Notes: generated by a model not told the origin, from the sequence alone. Numbered from the stretch's first letter, positions 22,838 through 32,966 are shown. The stretch: DNA of 64,000 nt from Sacculina carcini (GCA_916048095.2 OU696576.1:6057664-6121663); one strand, 5' to 3'. Numbers and translations: made by a program.

Positions 22838-24956
22838 GTTGTCCATTGCATCACATCATGCCGCATAGATGGCCACACAAATCTGTCAGAGATAAGTTTC
22901 AGTGTGGCTTTTCGGCCGGGGTGTGACAAATTATGGAGAACACATAAAACTTGTTTTCGCATGGATTTCGGCACGATGGGCCGAGATGTGCCTGTGGAAT
23001 TATCGCAGATGATTGAGGCGTTTGCGTGCGTAGGTAACGGCTTGATTTTAATTTTTAAATTTGTGTCATTACCTTTTTTCAGCGTGTTTATGTCGTCGTC
23101 GTGCGCCTGTTCTTGAGATAGCTGCAACAGATCGATGATGCTGTGGACACTGGCTATCCTTGACAATGCGTCGGAGACGACGTTATCTGCGCCGCTTATG
23201 TGCTCTACATTCGTCGTGAATTACACGATGTAGTCAAGGTGTCGCTGTTCTCGCGGTGAATGGATCGTTGTCGATGACCTGATCGCGTGTACCAACGGTT
23301 TGTGCTCAGTGACGAGAACAAATTGGCGACCTTCGACGAACGGCCTGAAATGGCGGATGGCCATGTATGATGCCAACAATTCTCGCCCAAACGCGCTGTA
23401 CTTTTGCTGTGCGGGCGACAGTTTTTGTGACCAGAATGCAAGTGGCTTCCACATACCTTGTTGCAGCTGTTGCAGAATACATCCTATGCCGAAATTGCTG
23501 GCATCCGTGAATACGCCTAGCTTTGCGTCTGGATCCTGGTGGCTGAGTACAGTGGCGTCGCATATATGTTTCTTGGCTGCAGTGAATGCCTCGTCGGCTG
23601 CCTGCGTCCACTCGATAGGCGCCTTGGATCATCGTTTCTTGTGGTCGACCAGACGATGGAGCGGACCAAGAGTTTCAGCTGCATGGGGGAAAAATATGTG
23701 ATAAAAGTTTATCATTCCTAGGAACCTTCTCAGTTTTTGTTGTGTTTGAGGCTTTGGGAAGTCCTTGACAGCGGCGATCTTGTCATTCGTAGGCGTGATA
23801 CCATGTTCGGTAATTGTGTGACCGAGAAATGTGAGAGTATTTACAGCGAATACACATTTTCCTGGGTTCACTCGAATTCCGAATTTGTCGAGGCGTTTGA
23901 AGACAGTTTCGATGTGCTCAAGGTGCTCTTCGTGAGATTTGCTGGCAATCAAAATATCATCTATGTACACAAACGTAAAAGGCAACCCTCGTAGCACCGT
24001 ATCCATCAACCGTTGCACTGTTTGCGCACTGTTGCGCAGGCCAAATGGCATTCTGGTCATCTCGAAAAGACCAAACGGTGTAGTGATGTCGGTCTTGTGA
24101 ACATCATCAGGATGTACTGGTATTTGAAAATACGCTTTGGCGAGATCTATCTTTGAAAATATTTTGGCGCCATGCAATGAGACAGTAAAGTCCTGCAGAT
24201 AAGGTAAGCTGTATCTGTCTGCGACCGTAATTCTGTTTAGAGCGCGATAGTCGCCGCACGGGCGCCACTCGCCAGGCGCGGATTTAGGCACCATATGCAG
24301 AGCGCTAGCGTATTGGCTTTTGCTGGGGCGAACAGTGTCTTGTGTCAGTATGTTTTGAAACTCACGTTTGGCGAGCTGAACTCTGGCGGTGTCGAGTCGC
24401 CGTGGCCGGCAGTGCACGGGCTGACCGGTTGTTTCGATTCGATGATACACACCGTGCTGCTGTTCTCCACCGACGATCGGTGACGACGTGAGGGGTACTT
24501 GGCAAGAAGCTGCTGAAATGTACAGTTTGAGTTGTTGAGGCATAACGCTATTTGCGGAGATGCGCGTGTCTTGTTGCCGCTTACCGTGAGTTTTCTCTCG
24601 TTGTCGATGAGTTGTCGCAGCCGTGGGTTGACGCTGATGTTGTGATGCGCCAGGAAATCACACCCGATGATGGAAAAATCTATGTCGGCCAGAGGAAACG
24701 ACCACAGGAAGTTGCGGCGCAAGCCTAGAGACACAGTTACGTCTTTAGTGCCGAACGTGTTGATACGGCTATTGTTGACTGCTTGTAGGACTAGCGGAGA
24801 TGGCTGATCAGTTGATTGGTACGACAGTATGCTGTACTGTGCACCAGTGTCGATCAAAAACTTGATACCGGTGGTTGAATCCCGGATAAAAAACGGTGTG
24901 TCATTCTGGCCAGTAGATGCGATGATGAGGGGCGAACCTGGCTTATCGCTCCTCAT
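22838..24956 (-). pseudogene. Pol, N-terminal part: protease, RT, RNase H, integrase zinc region (element C)
   Basis: Minus strand, starting at 24956 with an ATG that overlaps the gag stop (ATGA). The protease shows FLIDTGAQYSIL (catalytic DTG), cleaving the polyprotein. A 1-nt loss near 24490 shifts the frame before RT. RT has the polymerase core: FSKIDLAKAY with the first Asp, MPFGLRNSAQT and FVYIDDILIA with the active-site pair. RNase H has VFTDASNFG, FGREL and TEHKPLVHA. The usual TDHKP is TEHKP here. Then comes the integrase zinc region (HNLSHPG). In-frame stops are TGA at 23629-23631 and TAA at 23221-23223. Element E cuts the frame at 22838. Confidence 0.9.
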
Positions 24957-25801
24957 TGCAAGTTTAAATCAAACGTGCACGGTTTGACGCAGGTTTTGGC
25001 TCTAGCGCCGAAATGATTGTGGTACCAGCACACGGTACCTGAGTTCGAGTCGTTGTCGTCGAGCTCCGCCAAGCGACCTCGAGACTGTGAACGCCTCTGT
25101 ACGCGCTGGGTAGAAGAGGCGGGGCGACGTGGTTCCGCGGATAGTCGCTGCAGATGGCGCTGAATTTCGTCCAGCTGACGTTTGACGGCCGCTAGTTCCC
25201 TTGCGTTCGCCGTACATTGTGTGCAGCTCCCCCCTGTAGTTTCGCACTGGCGCTCTGTTCTGCGTGTGTGGCCACTTACGGCGCTCATGAGAGCCGTCGC
25301 TTTCAGCAGTGATGGTATCACTCGGTCGGCTGTACCTGCAAGTGTTTCTAGAGTTGTGTCTGCCGGCAGGAATTGGAGAAACGGAGCTGCTGCTTCAGGC
25401 ATCGCCTTCATGAAGATCTGCCGTACCAGTTCAGACTCGCCGTCTTTCAAATACGGCAAAGTTAGTTCCTGCAAATGACGCAGAAACTGTGTGGGCTTGC
25501 GATCAACTAGCTCTTGAGCGCTTAACACTGACCTGAGCTTTTCCTCCGCCGATTTACCGAGTCGAGACTGCAGCGCGGCGCACGGCTGTGTGTAGCAGTC
25601 GTCAGGAGGCTGCCGAATGAGGTCGATGAACTCCATGACGTGGTGCGCTGGCAGCACGGAAACTGCCGTCTGGAACCGCGTTTCTTCGTCGCCGATTTTT
25701 GTGCGCTTGAAGTGAAGCTCGAGCTGAATTACCCAGATGTGTGGGCTGTCTTCAACGAATGGCGGGGGCGGGCCTCTCACAGCGGGCTTGTCAAAAGACA
25801 T
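24953..25801 (-). CDS. Gag-like capsid protein (element C)
   Basis: A 282-codon open frame, the first gene after the primer site, starting ATG at 25801 and ending in a TGA that overlaps the protease ATG by one base. In place of a retroviral CCHC knuckle its C-terminus has CWYHNHFG...TCVKPCTF, a Cys/His arrangement shared with the gag of element F (28391 region). The middle contains a helical capsid-like region with LQELTLPY and KAMPEAAAPFL. Proteins of this layout form the particle that packages element RNA. This gag frame is intact although pol is not, so it could in principle still be made. Family naming is by resemblance only. Confidence 0.8.
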   Translation of the reverse strand: MSFDKPAVRGPPPPFVEDSPHIWVIQLELHFKRTKIGDEETRFQTAVSVLPAHHVMEFIDLIRQPPDDCYTQPCAALQSRLGKSAEEKLRSVLSAQELVDRKPTQFLRHLQELTLPYLKDGESELVRQIFMKAMPEAAAPFLQFLPADTTLETLAGTADRVIPSLLKATALMSAVSGHTRRTERQCETTGGSCTQCTANARELAAVKRQLDEIQRHLQRLSAEPRRPASSTQRVQRRSQSRGRLAELDDNDSNSGTVCWYHNHFGARAKTCVKPCTFDLNLQ

Positions 25802-25864
25802 AGTGCGCGGCGTAATGGCAAAACAACCACAATCAGAGTTGTAACCGATAAACTCAATGAAGTG

Positions 25865-25882
25865 ATCACGTCGGGGTCACCA
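25865..25882 (-). other. Primer-binding site of element C (tRNA-Trp type)
   Basis: On the minus strand TGGTGACCCCGACGTGAT follows the 5' LTR after a three-base gap. It complements all 18 3'-terminal bases of a typical eukaryotic tRNA-Trp including CCA, the primer for minus-strand DNA synthesis. The tRNA match is from memory of the conserved tRNA-Trp sequence. Confidence 0.85.
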
Positions 25883-25885
25883 CTT

Positions 25886-26506
25886 TGTTGCAACCCCCCT
25901 GGGTCTGGCGAACGACACAATGGGGGACGACAACACAATATATATTCACAAGAGATCACAGTTCAGAGGCGGTTACTTACTGTGGCGAAACAAAACACAA
26001 GCAATGGTGAACAACAGAGCGAGCCAGCAACAGGGTGAGTTCTGTGGACTGGTTGTGGAAGAGTGTGTGTGTCGGTGTTTTATACGTCGCTGGCGTGTGT
26101 GATTATGAATGTGTGTGTGTATGTGCGTATGTTGTCGCCTGGTGTTCTGGGTCACATGTGGTCTGGGCGCACGGCTGTGAACCAGATGTTGCCATCGATG
26201 GCTGCTGCATCCCTGGGTGAGGATGTGGTCAGGCGGATGCGAATCAGATGTTGGCCCTGACACTGAAGAGGGTTGGTGCGCACTGACTGGTGTTTGTACG
26301 TGGTGTATGTCTGTGTGCAGGGGACATACACCTCCGGGACGCGACACTGTACCGGGTTGGTGCGCGTTGGCTGGTGTTTGTACGTGGTGTATGTCTGTGT
26401 GCAGGGGACATACACCTCCGGGACGCGTACCGCTGAAGCGCTGGTAGAGTGTGTGTTTGTGGTGTATGGGCAAATGTTTTTTACCTACATTTGCACAGGC
26501 GCCACA
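25886..26506 (-). repeat. 5' LTR of element C
   Basis: 621 bp. It is 84 bp longer than its partner because a segment with GGTTGGTGCGCACTGACTGG and CATACACCTCCGGGACGCG is tandemly duplicated (about 26270-26440). The promoter and transcription start are expected here but cannot be pinpointed. Confidence 0.92.
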
Positions 26507-26763
26507 ATATAAATCAAACACGAAACAAAAACGATGAAAAATGTTATATCATGTCTAAATTCCTTGTTAATGCTTCCGCTAATGCATCATATTCATGAAC
26601 TAGATTTGAATTAGATTCATGAAATATATTTTTTGGATTACACCGCTATTACTGTCCTTATGCCATATATGTTCTGCTACGTATTATTCTTGGTACATTT
26701 ATCATTAGATTGCAAAGCATATTCAAAGGTTCACATCATTATCCAACATCATTTGCTTAAGTC
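26507..26763 (-). repeat. Inverted, diverged piece of the 5-kb repeat, right part
   Basis: Reverse complement of parts of the unit at about 8700-9220. Recognisable strings are AAATCAAACACGAAACAAA, AATGCTTCCGCTAATGCATCATATTCATGA, TTTTTTGGATTACACCG and TTCACATCATT...ATCATTTGCTTAAG. It continues the monomer at 17129-17334, so element C inserted in an array of opposite orientation to 1-16223. Confidence 0.82.
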
Positions 26764-27355
26764 AGTTGTTCCCAACCTTTTCTAGTTCGCGGCACCCTTG
26801 ACAAAAATGGGCCTTTATAAAGGCACATATGAGGTTAAATCGCTAAACGAATGTGCCTTTTAAAAAGGCGTGAAGAGATAGTATGGGAACGTTACAGTGC
26901 AGAAACGCGGCCGGGTTTTTCCAATGTATTAGCGAGTACAGCGTAGACTTGCAGAACAGCACGGCGCAATAACACGAGATACACAGAGGAGCAGCTGGCG
27001 ATGTGCTTGCAGTGTTACTGTTTCTTGCAGAGTGCGCTAGAACTATGACACTCAGCGTTCTGCACCCCCCTATATACCCTGCTGATTCATGCCGTTGTCG
27101 GACAACACTGAGCCAATGTCAAATAGACTACTATCAAGGTGGCGTTGAATGAGCGCACCGGAAGTTTGTCCGGCAACCACATAAACTCGCGCTCATAGTG
27201 GTCAAAAACGTGTGTGTGATTCTGCGCAAAGCATGCTGCATGCGACTAAATGCATGGAGGTAGCGGGGCGCAACACGTACATCCACATACACAATACATT
27301 GTAGTATATCTAAATAGGCAATATATTAATAGCAAATACTCATGCGCGCTGATAC
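26764..27355. other. hAT-like terminus followed by unassigned sequence
   Basis: CAGTTGTTCCCAACCTTTTC at 26764 resembles one terminal inverted repeat of hAT-type MITEs (CAG-x-GGTTCCCAA). I do not find a convincing opposite end, so the element is truncated or degraded. The rest (about 26930-27355) shows no gene, RNA or repeat that I recognise. Confidence 0.45.
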
Positions 27356-27606
27356 TGTGGCCCCACTGTCATACAACTCTGGGTTGAAGACCACTGGCCA
27401 GTTCGACTGGTTGTGTTTGTGCGTGCGCAAGAGAGAGTCAGTGTACCAGTTGGTACGTGTGTGGAAGTGTGCATGTATGTTTGTATGTATGTGTGTGTGT
27501 TACGTGTGTACTATTCTTGTGTTACTTTATCGTCACTCATTCACTTGCTCGTGTCGTTTCATCGCAGTACACCGTGACAATTCAGCTGCGTGTTATTGCT
27601 GCCACA
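27356..27606 (+). repeat. 5' LTR of element F
   Basis: 251 bp, ends TGTGGCCCC...TGCTGCCACA (short inverted ends TGTGGC/GCCACA), with TGTATG-rich tracts. The right LTR matches it over its first roughly 140 bp. Confidence 0.88.
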
Positions 27607-27607
27607 T

Positions 27608-27640
27608 TGGTGACCCCGACGTGATTTGAACACGCAACCT
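27608..27640 (+). other. Extended tRNA-Trp primer-binding site of element F
   Basis: TGGTGACCCCGACGTGAT at 27608-27625 continues with TTGAACACGCAACCT (27626-27640). Together they complement about 33 bases of the 3' half of a typical tRNA-Trp, through the T arm, instead of the usual 18. A second partial copy, TGGTGACCCCG, follows at 27650-27660. Confidence 0.82.
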
Positions 27641-27685
27641 CCTTCACATTGGTGACCCCGTGTTCAGAATTCGCAGAGCTTCAAA

Positions 27686-28663
27686 ATGGAAACAAAATCC
27701 ACCGATCAGCTCAGCACAGCTGCTAGTGAAATGCAAGGCTCTTTGAACACCGCAGCAGTAATGCGAGTAGAGCTGCCTACATTTGACAGCAATGACGTCG
27801 AGACATGGATTCTCATGTGTGAAAAGCTGATGCTCGACGGAGGTTTGAGAACGCAGTCAACCATGTTCAGAAGAGTGTTGGCTAAGCTTCCTCCAGAATG
27901 CTTCAGACTGGTGAAAGACCTCGTCAAAACTCCTTAGGACGCAGACTGTTACACCAAGCTGACAGAGAAACTGCGTTCACAGCTGAATCTTACTTCCTCG
28001 GAGCGATTTCAGCGGTTCGAGAATTTACCTCGTGAATTAGGTTCACGGAAGCCGACAGAGTTGTACGCCGATCTAGTTCTACTGTACCCACAAGATACAG
28101 ACCACGAGATAATCAGAGAAGCATTTTTGTGTCGTCTGCCGGTGATACTACAGCACATGTGCAGAGAGCTGCTTGCGACAAAACAGCTCAGTAAAGTGGC
28201 TCTTCACGCGGATCAGCATCACCTTCCGTTCAAGACGAGCTGCGCAGTTACAGAAGTCTGCACAGCAGAAAACAAAGAGAGTCTCGTGGCTGCCACTCGG
28301 ACCAGCAGTCGGTCACACAGTCGTCAGTTGGTCACACAGCGGCCCACACAACGATCTAGTGCAACAGTTGATTTTGTAGATCGATGGTGCTGATTTCATA
28401 AAAAAATTCGGACCGGCTACAAGGCGATGCCTAAGCCGATGCACGTTTGCAGCAGATATGTCGGGAAACGCCTCGGGCAGCCGACAGTGACGACCCTGTA
28501 CGGCTGCAAAAATGACTGTCAGCTGCTCTACGTAACTGACAGTCAAGGTCGCAACTTCCTCGTCGATAGCGGTTCAGAGGTGTCATTGTTGCCAGCAGGA
28601 ACCGTACACCGAATTGCAGCGAAGCGACAAATCATTCACCATCGACAATCGCGGCAAGCCTGA
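27686..28663 (+). pseudogene. Gag-protease (element F)
   Basis: One frame from ATG 27686 encodes a gag-like protein. Its C-terminal motif C-x-FHKK aligns with CWYHNHFG of element C; the Trp position is TGA here (28391-28393). A protease with FLVDSGSEVSLLP (catalytic DSG) follows. A second in-frame stop, TAG, is at 27935-27937. Gag would coat the element RNA and the protease would mature the polyprotein. Both stops are single-base changes with no frameshift. The frame ends shortly after the protease because of the internal deletion. Confidence 0.82.
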
Positions 28664-28886
28664 TGTGGTTGCAGTGGACAGGCTGAAGCCGGCACATCTG
28701 GAGCGAGTAGATCAGTCGGCCACAACCACCGCACCGACATCGACAGCGCCTCCGCGAGCGGGAGACAGCATTCCTCCTTCGTATCCTCGACCTCCTTCCG
28801 CTGCATCACGTCACGTCGCTCCTAGGATAGTTTGGTCACCGCGTTCCAGACCAGTACGGCAACCACAGCGCTACATCGGAATATAG
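28631..28886 (+). pseudogene. Integrase C-terminal tail (element F)
   Basis: In a different frame from the protease, VDRLKPAHLERVD is the typical end of Ty3 integrases, followed by a Pro/Ser/Thr-rich tail and a stop at 28884-28886, just before the purine tract and right LTR. The fusion point with the protease near 28630 marks an internal deletion of RT through integrase core. Confidence 0.78.
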
Positions 28887-28901
28887 CTCCTGAGGGGGGA
28901 C

Positions 28902-29043
28902 TGTGGCCCCACTGTCATACAACTCTGGATTGAAGACCACTGGTCAGTTCGACTGGTTGTGTTTGTGCGTGCGCAAGAGAGTCATTGTACCAGTTGGTGT
29001 GTGTGTGTGGAAGTGTGCATGTATGTTTGTATGTATATGTGTG
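28902..29043 (+). repeat. Truncated 3' LTR of element F
   Basis: Matches the first part of 27356-27606 up to GTATGTATATGTGTG, then changes abruptly into the 3' end of element K. The missing part was not found at the other end of K. Confidence 0.85.
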
Positions 29044-30013
29044 TTCTTACCGAGTTGTTCTTACCGAGTTGTTCTACTCGTGTCTCCTGCCTTCCAGAGA
29101 TCATAATTTTCTTTGAATTTACTTGTTGTTGGCTGTCCTATTATATTTTGCGGTATTCTATTCCAAAAATCTATACTACGTTGAGGGAAACTGTACTTCT
29201 TTATATCTTTTTTGGCTTTACTTTTTTGAAGACTTAGAGCATGTAAACGTGTGGAACCGGTCGGCTGGAACAGACTGGTATTTTGAATATTTTCTTTGCC
29301 TGTCATATATCTATATATAGCTATCACATCTCCTCTGACTCTTCTTTCTTCTAGTGTAGATAGGTTTTCTCAGTCTTTCATTGTAGCCTAAATGTCTTGT
29401 CTCGTGTGATATTTTTGTAGCTGATCTTTGTACTTTCTCTAGTTTTTCCTTGTGCTTCTGTAAATGTGGACTCCATATTGCGACAGCGTAATCTAGAGAT
29501 GGTCTAATGATAGCTATTATTAACTTTCTTAACATTTCGGCGTTGATATATGTGAAAGCTGTTTTAATATGTGCAATTTTGCAATTTGTCTTTTTCACTA
29601 TTTCGGATATATGGTTTTCAGGAGACAGCTTGTGATTCATTATTACTTCAAGGCCTCCAATTTCCTTTTGCGAATCCTGTAATGATATATTCATGATGAT
29701 GGATTCCTGATGATATTATGATATTCGTGATATTATGATTCATGATGTAAGAATAGTTTGGTCTGAATTTACTAGTCCCAAATCGTACAATTCGACATTT
29801 GTTTGTATTAAATGACATTTGCCAGTGATCACTCCACAGTTCCAAATTTTCTATACATGTCTGTAAGTCTACACAATCTTCTATGCTGCGAATATTTTTT
29901 TGTAGTTTGACATCGTCGGCGAACATGTTCATGTATATGTCTGGCGGCACGACATCCTGAATATCATTTATGTATAAGATGAACATGATCGGCGCCAAGA
30001 CTGTGCCCTGAGG
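29044..30013 (-). pseudogene. RT C-terminal part and 3' end (element K)
   Basis: Shows VLAPIMFILYIND, the FADDVKLQ active site (F-A-D-D in place of Y-A-D-D), LELWSDHWQM and FNTNKCRIVRFG. A thumb-like region follows (LSPENHISEIVKKTN, RPSLDYAVAIWSPH) and a C-terminal FPQRSIDFWNRIP, all characteristic of CR1-like RTs that copy the element RNA at a nicked target. Several frameshifts lie near 29700 (a TGATATTATGAT duplication) and 29340. Not functional. Confidence 0.85.
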
Positions 30014-30048
30014 CAGAGGTTCCCAAACTTTACCATGCTAAGGACCCC

Positions 30049-30173
30049 TGTTGAATAATACGTAAGCACCCGGGTACTCGATATTGCACTATCGAGTAAT
30101 CGATTCCAGCGGTACACGCAATACGCATAGAAAACAGCGTCTTCCAGCACCGCTATTGTCCATTACCGTCTCC
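30049..30173 (+). repeat. Truncated 5' LTR of element G
   Basis: 125 bp, begins TGTTGAATAATACG and matches the start of the 3' LTR with about five substitutions. It ends at CATTACCGTCTCC, where pol sequence begins. Confidence 0.9.
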
Positions 30174-30877
30174 GGTGGCGCGTTATCGATTATATGGAGC
30201 GCGTAGGGAGAGCGGGAGTCATCCTCAACCCCGCGAAACTACAGTTCTCAAATACCGAAGTCGACTTTGCAGGCTTCCGCATCTCCTCCAGTGGCGTGAA
30301 GCCCCTGCCAAAATATCTCGACGCCATCGCCAGCTTCCCTCGACCCGCAAACATCACGGACGTCAGGGCCTGGATTGGCCTAGTAAACCAAGTGTCCCAC
30401 TACGGCCGGACCACAAACATGATGGCACCCTTCAAACCGCTGCTCAGTCCGAAAAGCCGCTTCCAGTGGGGACCTGAACTCGAGCGGGCGTTCCAGCGGT
30501 CCAAGGCCATCGTTGATGCCATAGCCGAGGGTGTTGAAATATTCCATCCCCACCGCCGAACGTGCCTCAACCCCGACTGGTCTCAGACAGGGGTGGGGTA
30601 CTGGCTACGCCAGAAGCACTGTGACTGTCATTCCAAAGTCCCAGGATGCTGCCCAGACGGATGGCGGGTGACACTGGCGGGCTCACGATTTTTGCGACCA
30701 GCGGAAGCCCGGTACGCCCCCATCGAAGGCGAGGCGCTCGCGGTGGCGTGGGCTCTCGAGGATAGCCGCTTTTTTACTCTAGGGTGCCGCGACCTCGTGG
30801 TCACCACCGACCACAAACCACTGGTCAAGATACTGTCCGACAGAGCTCTGGACGAGATAGCTAATCCTAAATCCTAG
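30174..30877 (+). pseudogene. RT end and RNase H (element G)
   Basis: The frame opens at 30194. It shows the RT thumb/connection (GVILNPAKLQF, FAGFRISSSG, WIGLVNQVSHY) and RNase H (NPDWSQTGVGYWL, ARYAPIEGEALAVAWAL, TTDHKPLVKIL), which removes template RNA during cDNA synthesis. The frame ends at 30877 because TAGCTAATCCT is duplicated with AAATCC between the copies, a 17-bp insertion. The reading continues in another frame at 30916. The N-terminal three quarters of RT are deleted. Confidence 0.88.
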
Positions 30878-32661
30878 CTAATCCTCGGCTATTTCGTCTA
30901 AAGCAACGAACACTCATGTGGAGATACCGCATCATACACGTTCCGGGCAAGGACATCCCTGCAGCAGACACCACCTCACGCAACCCAGCGTCATGGCAAG
31001 AGGACACGGGTGACACAATACTTCCCAGCGACCTCTCGGCGTTTCGGGTGCAGACAACCGCAAGTGATATCGACGCACCCATGGTGGTGTCAGCCAAGCG
31101 CGCCGCAGGCAAACTCGGCGCAATCACATGGGACCGAGTCGAGAACGCCACAGCATCGGACGGGGCCATGACGAAGCTGACATCATACATACGGTGCGGA
31201 TTCCCTGCATCAAGAGACGATGTGCCCGAAGAGCTCCAGCCGTATTGGCAGCACCGGAACGAGCTGTACACTGTGGATGACGTGTCAATGCTCGGCGGAC
31301 GAATCGTGGTACCTCCGTCGCTACGCAACGAGGTCCTCCGCGTCCTTTATGCTGCTCATCAGGGTTGTAGCAGGATGTACAGCAGAGCCCAGCACACGGT
31401 CTTCTGGCCCGGCCTAACAAAAGACATTGAAAGCACTCGTCACAGATGCTGCGACTGCTGGCGGACCTCGCCGTCCCAACCACGCATGCTGCCTGCCACA
31501 CCAACAGTCCCGTCCCGCCCCTTCGAGGCAATCGCAGCCGACTTCTTCACCACAAAAGGCGTCGGGTATCTGGTGATCGTCGACCGATTCAGTGGCTGGC
31601 CACACATCGTGGCCTCAGCATCAGGCTCCAGGGGCTTCAAGAGAGCCCTCGTGAACTACTTCGCCACCTTTGGCGTTCCCCAGGAGCTGAGTACCGACGG
31701 CGGCCCCGAGCTTACAGCCGGCGAAACAACAGACCTACTGAAGCGATGGGGAGTCCGTCATCGGGTGTCGTCTGCATACCACGCAGTGTCGAATGGCCGC
31801 GCTGAAGTCGCCGTCAAATCGATGAAGCGCCTCCTGATGGCTCTGGATGACACCGACGGTGGCGTCTCATCGGAAAGCGTGGCCGCGGGTCTCCTCCAAT
31901 ATCGCAACACCCCCGACCCTACGACGGGTGTCTCCCCAGCGCAAATAGTGTTTGGCAGGAGCATCCACGACCTTCTTCCCGTGGGACCCAACACCCAAAT
32001 CTTCAGTTGTGACAAGGTCCACCCAGTATGGCGTGACACCTGGGAGCGACAAGAAGACGCCCTGCGTCTGAGGTTCGCAAAACAAACCGAGAAGCTTCAA
32101 GCACACAGTCGCCCCCTCAGTCCACTAGAGCCGGGTGCAAGAGTGCTGGTGCAAAACCAAGCGGGCCCCCACGCCAAACGATGGAATCGCTCGGGTGTGG
32201 TCGTCGACGCCAGGCCCAACGACCAGTACCTCGTCAAGATCGACGGCTCGGGAAGAGTAACCCTGCGCAACCGGCAATATCTTCGCCACGTAGAGGGTCT
32301 CACAGGGACCGTCCTACCACCGGCCGTCCCACAAACTTTGAAACACACACCCCCTATACGCGATTCAGCCGCCTCAGCACCACCATCCCTCCCCAGCGCG
32401 ACGGGCCCTCCACCAGCCCCTGACAGGGCGCCACAATCAAGGCCACCCCTGGAGAGGGAAACGAGAGACGACACCACACCGGCAGATCCGGTCGCCACCC
32501 AACAGTCAGTGGACGACGACCATCAACCTGGCGACGCACCAGCTGCAGGCGACAAACTCGGCACCGAGAGACCACAGCGGCACCGAAAGCCACCCGCTCA
32601 CTTACGCGATTACGTCACCGATTTTTTAGTTTATGCCTATAAACTGGGGGGGGGATGTTGA
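30878..32661 (+). CDS. RNase H tail and integrase (element G)
   Basis: An uninterrupted 581-codon frame from ATG 30916. After MWRYRIIHVPGKDIPAAD (RNase H end) comes an integrase with a zinc region (His pair in AAHQGCSRMYSRAQH, Cys pair in HRCCDCW, about residues 146-182). The catalytic triad is AADFF Asp about 208, STDGGPEL Asp about 261, and Glu about 297 in NGRAEVAVKSM, exactly 35 residues later. A C-terminal domain and a long Pro/Ala/Thr-rich tail follow. The catalytic residues are all present. The TGA stop lies within the first bases of the 3' LTR. No intact upstream gene supplies it, and the 17-bp duplication separates it from RT. Confidence 0.9.
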
Positions 32662-32966
32662 ATAATACGTAAGCACCCAGGTACTCGATATTGCACTATC
32701 GAGTACTCGATTCCAGCGGTACACACAATACGCATAGAGAACAGCGTCTTCCAGCACCGCTATTGTCAATTACCGTCTCCTCGCGTGTTGACACACTAAG
32801 TACGTTTGTGTTTACTATTTCCTTGTGTTTGTTACCGTTACATTTAACGATCATATGCGTTCTCAATTAATGTATATCTGTTTGTTTGTTTATGTATATC
32901 TGTTTGCAGCGAATATCATTCTCTATCGGCAATACAGGCGTTCCGTGTGAGGATATCTTTTGATCA
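32656..32966 (+). repeat. 3' LTR of element G
   Basis: 311 bp, TGTTGAATAATACG...CTTTTGATCA. It contains TGTTTGTTTATGTATATC repeats and overlaps the integrase stop codon. Confidence 0.9.

Larger units (their letters stand above)
17335..26506 (-). mobile_element. Ty3-like LTR retrotransposon C, with nested element E
   Basis: Bounded by two LTRs in the same orientation (17335-17871 and 25886-26506), with minus-strand ends TGTGGCGCC...GTTGCAACA. A 4-bp target duplication ATAT lies at 17331-17334 and 26507-26510. The primer-binding site follows the minus-strand 5' LTR (25865-25882), and a purine tract (GGAGGGGGCTCC) precedes the 3' LTR. Gene order on the minus strand is gag, protease, RT, RNase H, integrase, the Ty3 order. 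Pol is one frame broken by four nonsense codons, one frameshift and the insertion of E. This copy cannot make its own proteins. Confidence 0.93.
27356..29043 (+). mobile_element. Internally deleted LTR retrotransposon F
   Basis: Left LTR 27356-27606, right LTR 28902-29043 (truncated). After the left LTR come a tRNA-Trp primer site, a gag-protease frame (27686-28663), and then directly the integrase tail (about 28631-28886), the stop and a purine tract GAGGGGGGA. RT, RNase H and most of integrase are missing. The right LTR stops where the 3' end of element K begins. A non-autonomous relative of element C, judged by its gag C-terminus and primer site. Confidence 0.88.
30049..32966 (+). mobile_element. 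5'-deleted Ty3-like LTR retrotransposon G
   Basis: Inserted in the MITE with a 5-bp duplication ACCCC (30044-30048 and 32967-32971). The 5' LTR survives only as 30049-30173 and then jumps straight into the end of RT. The missing part includes the rest of the LTR, gag, protease and most of RT. The 3' LTR is complete (32656-32966), preceded by a purine tract ACTGGGGGGGGGA. RNase H and integrase are well preserved. Confidence 0.9.

Noticed and set aside
25865..25882. tRNA-Trp gene fragment
   Set aside because: Only the 3' 18 bases match and they sit exactly beside the LTR; it is a primer-binding site.
31124..32593. Minus-strand frames opposite the integrase of G
   Set aside because: Shadows of a well-supported 581-codon plus-strand frame with catalytic residues.
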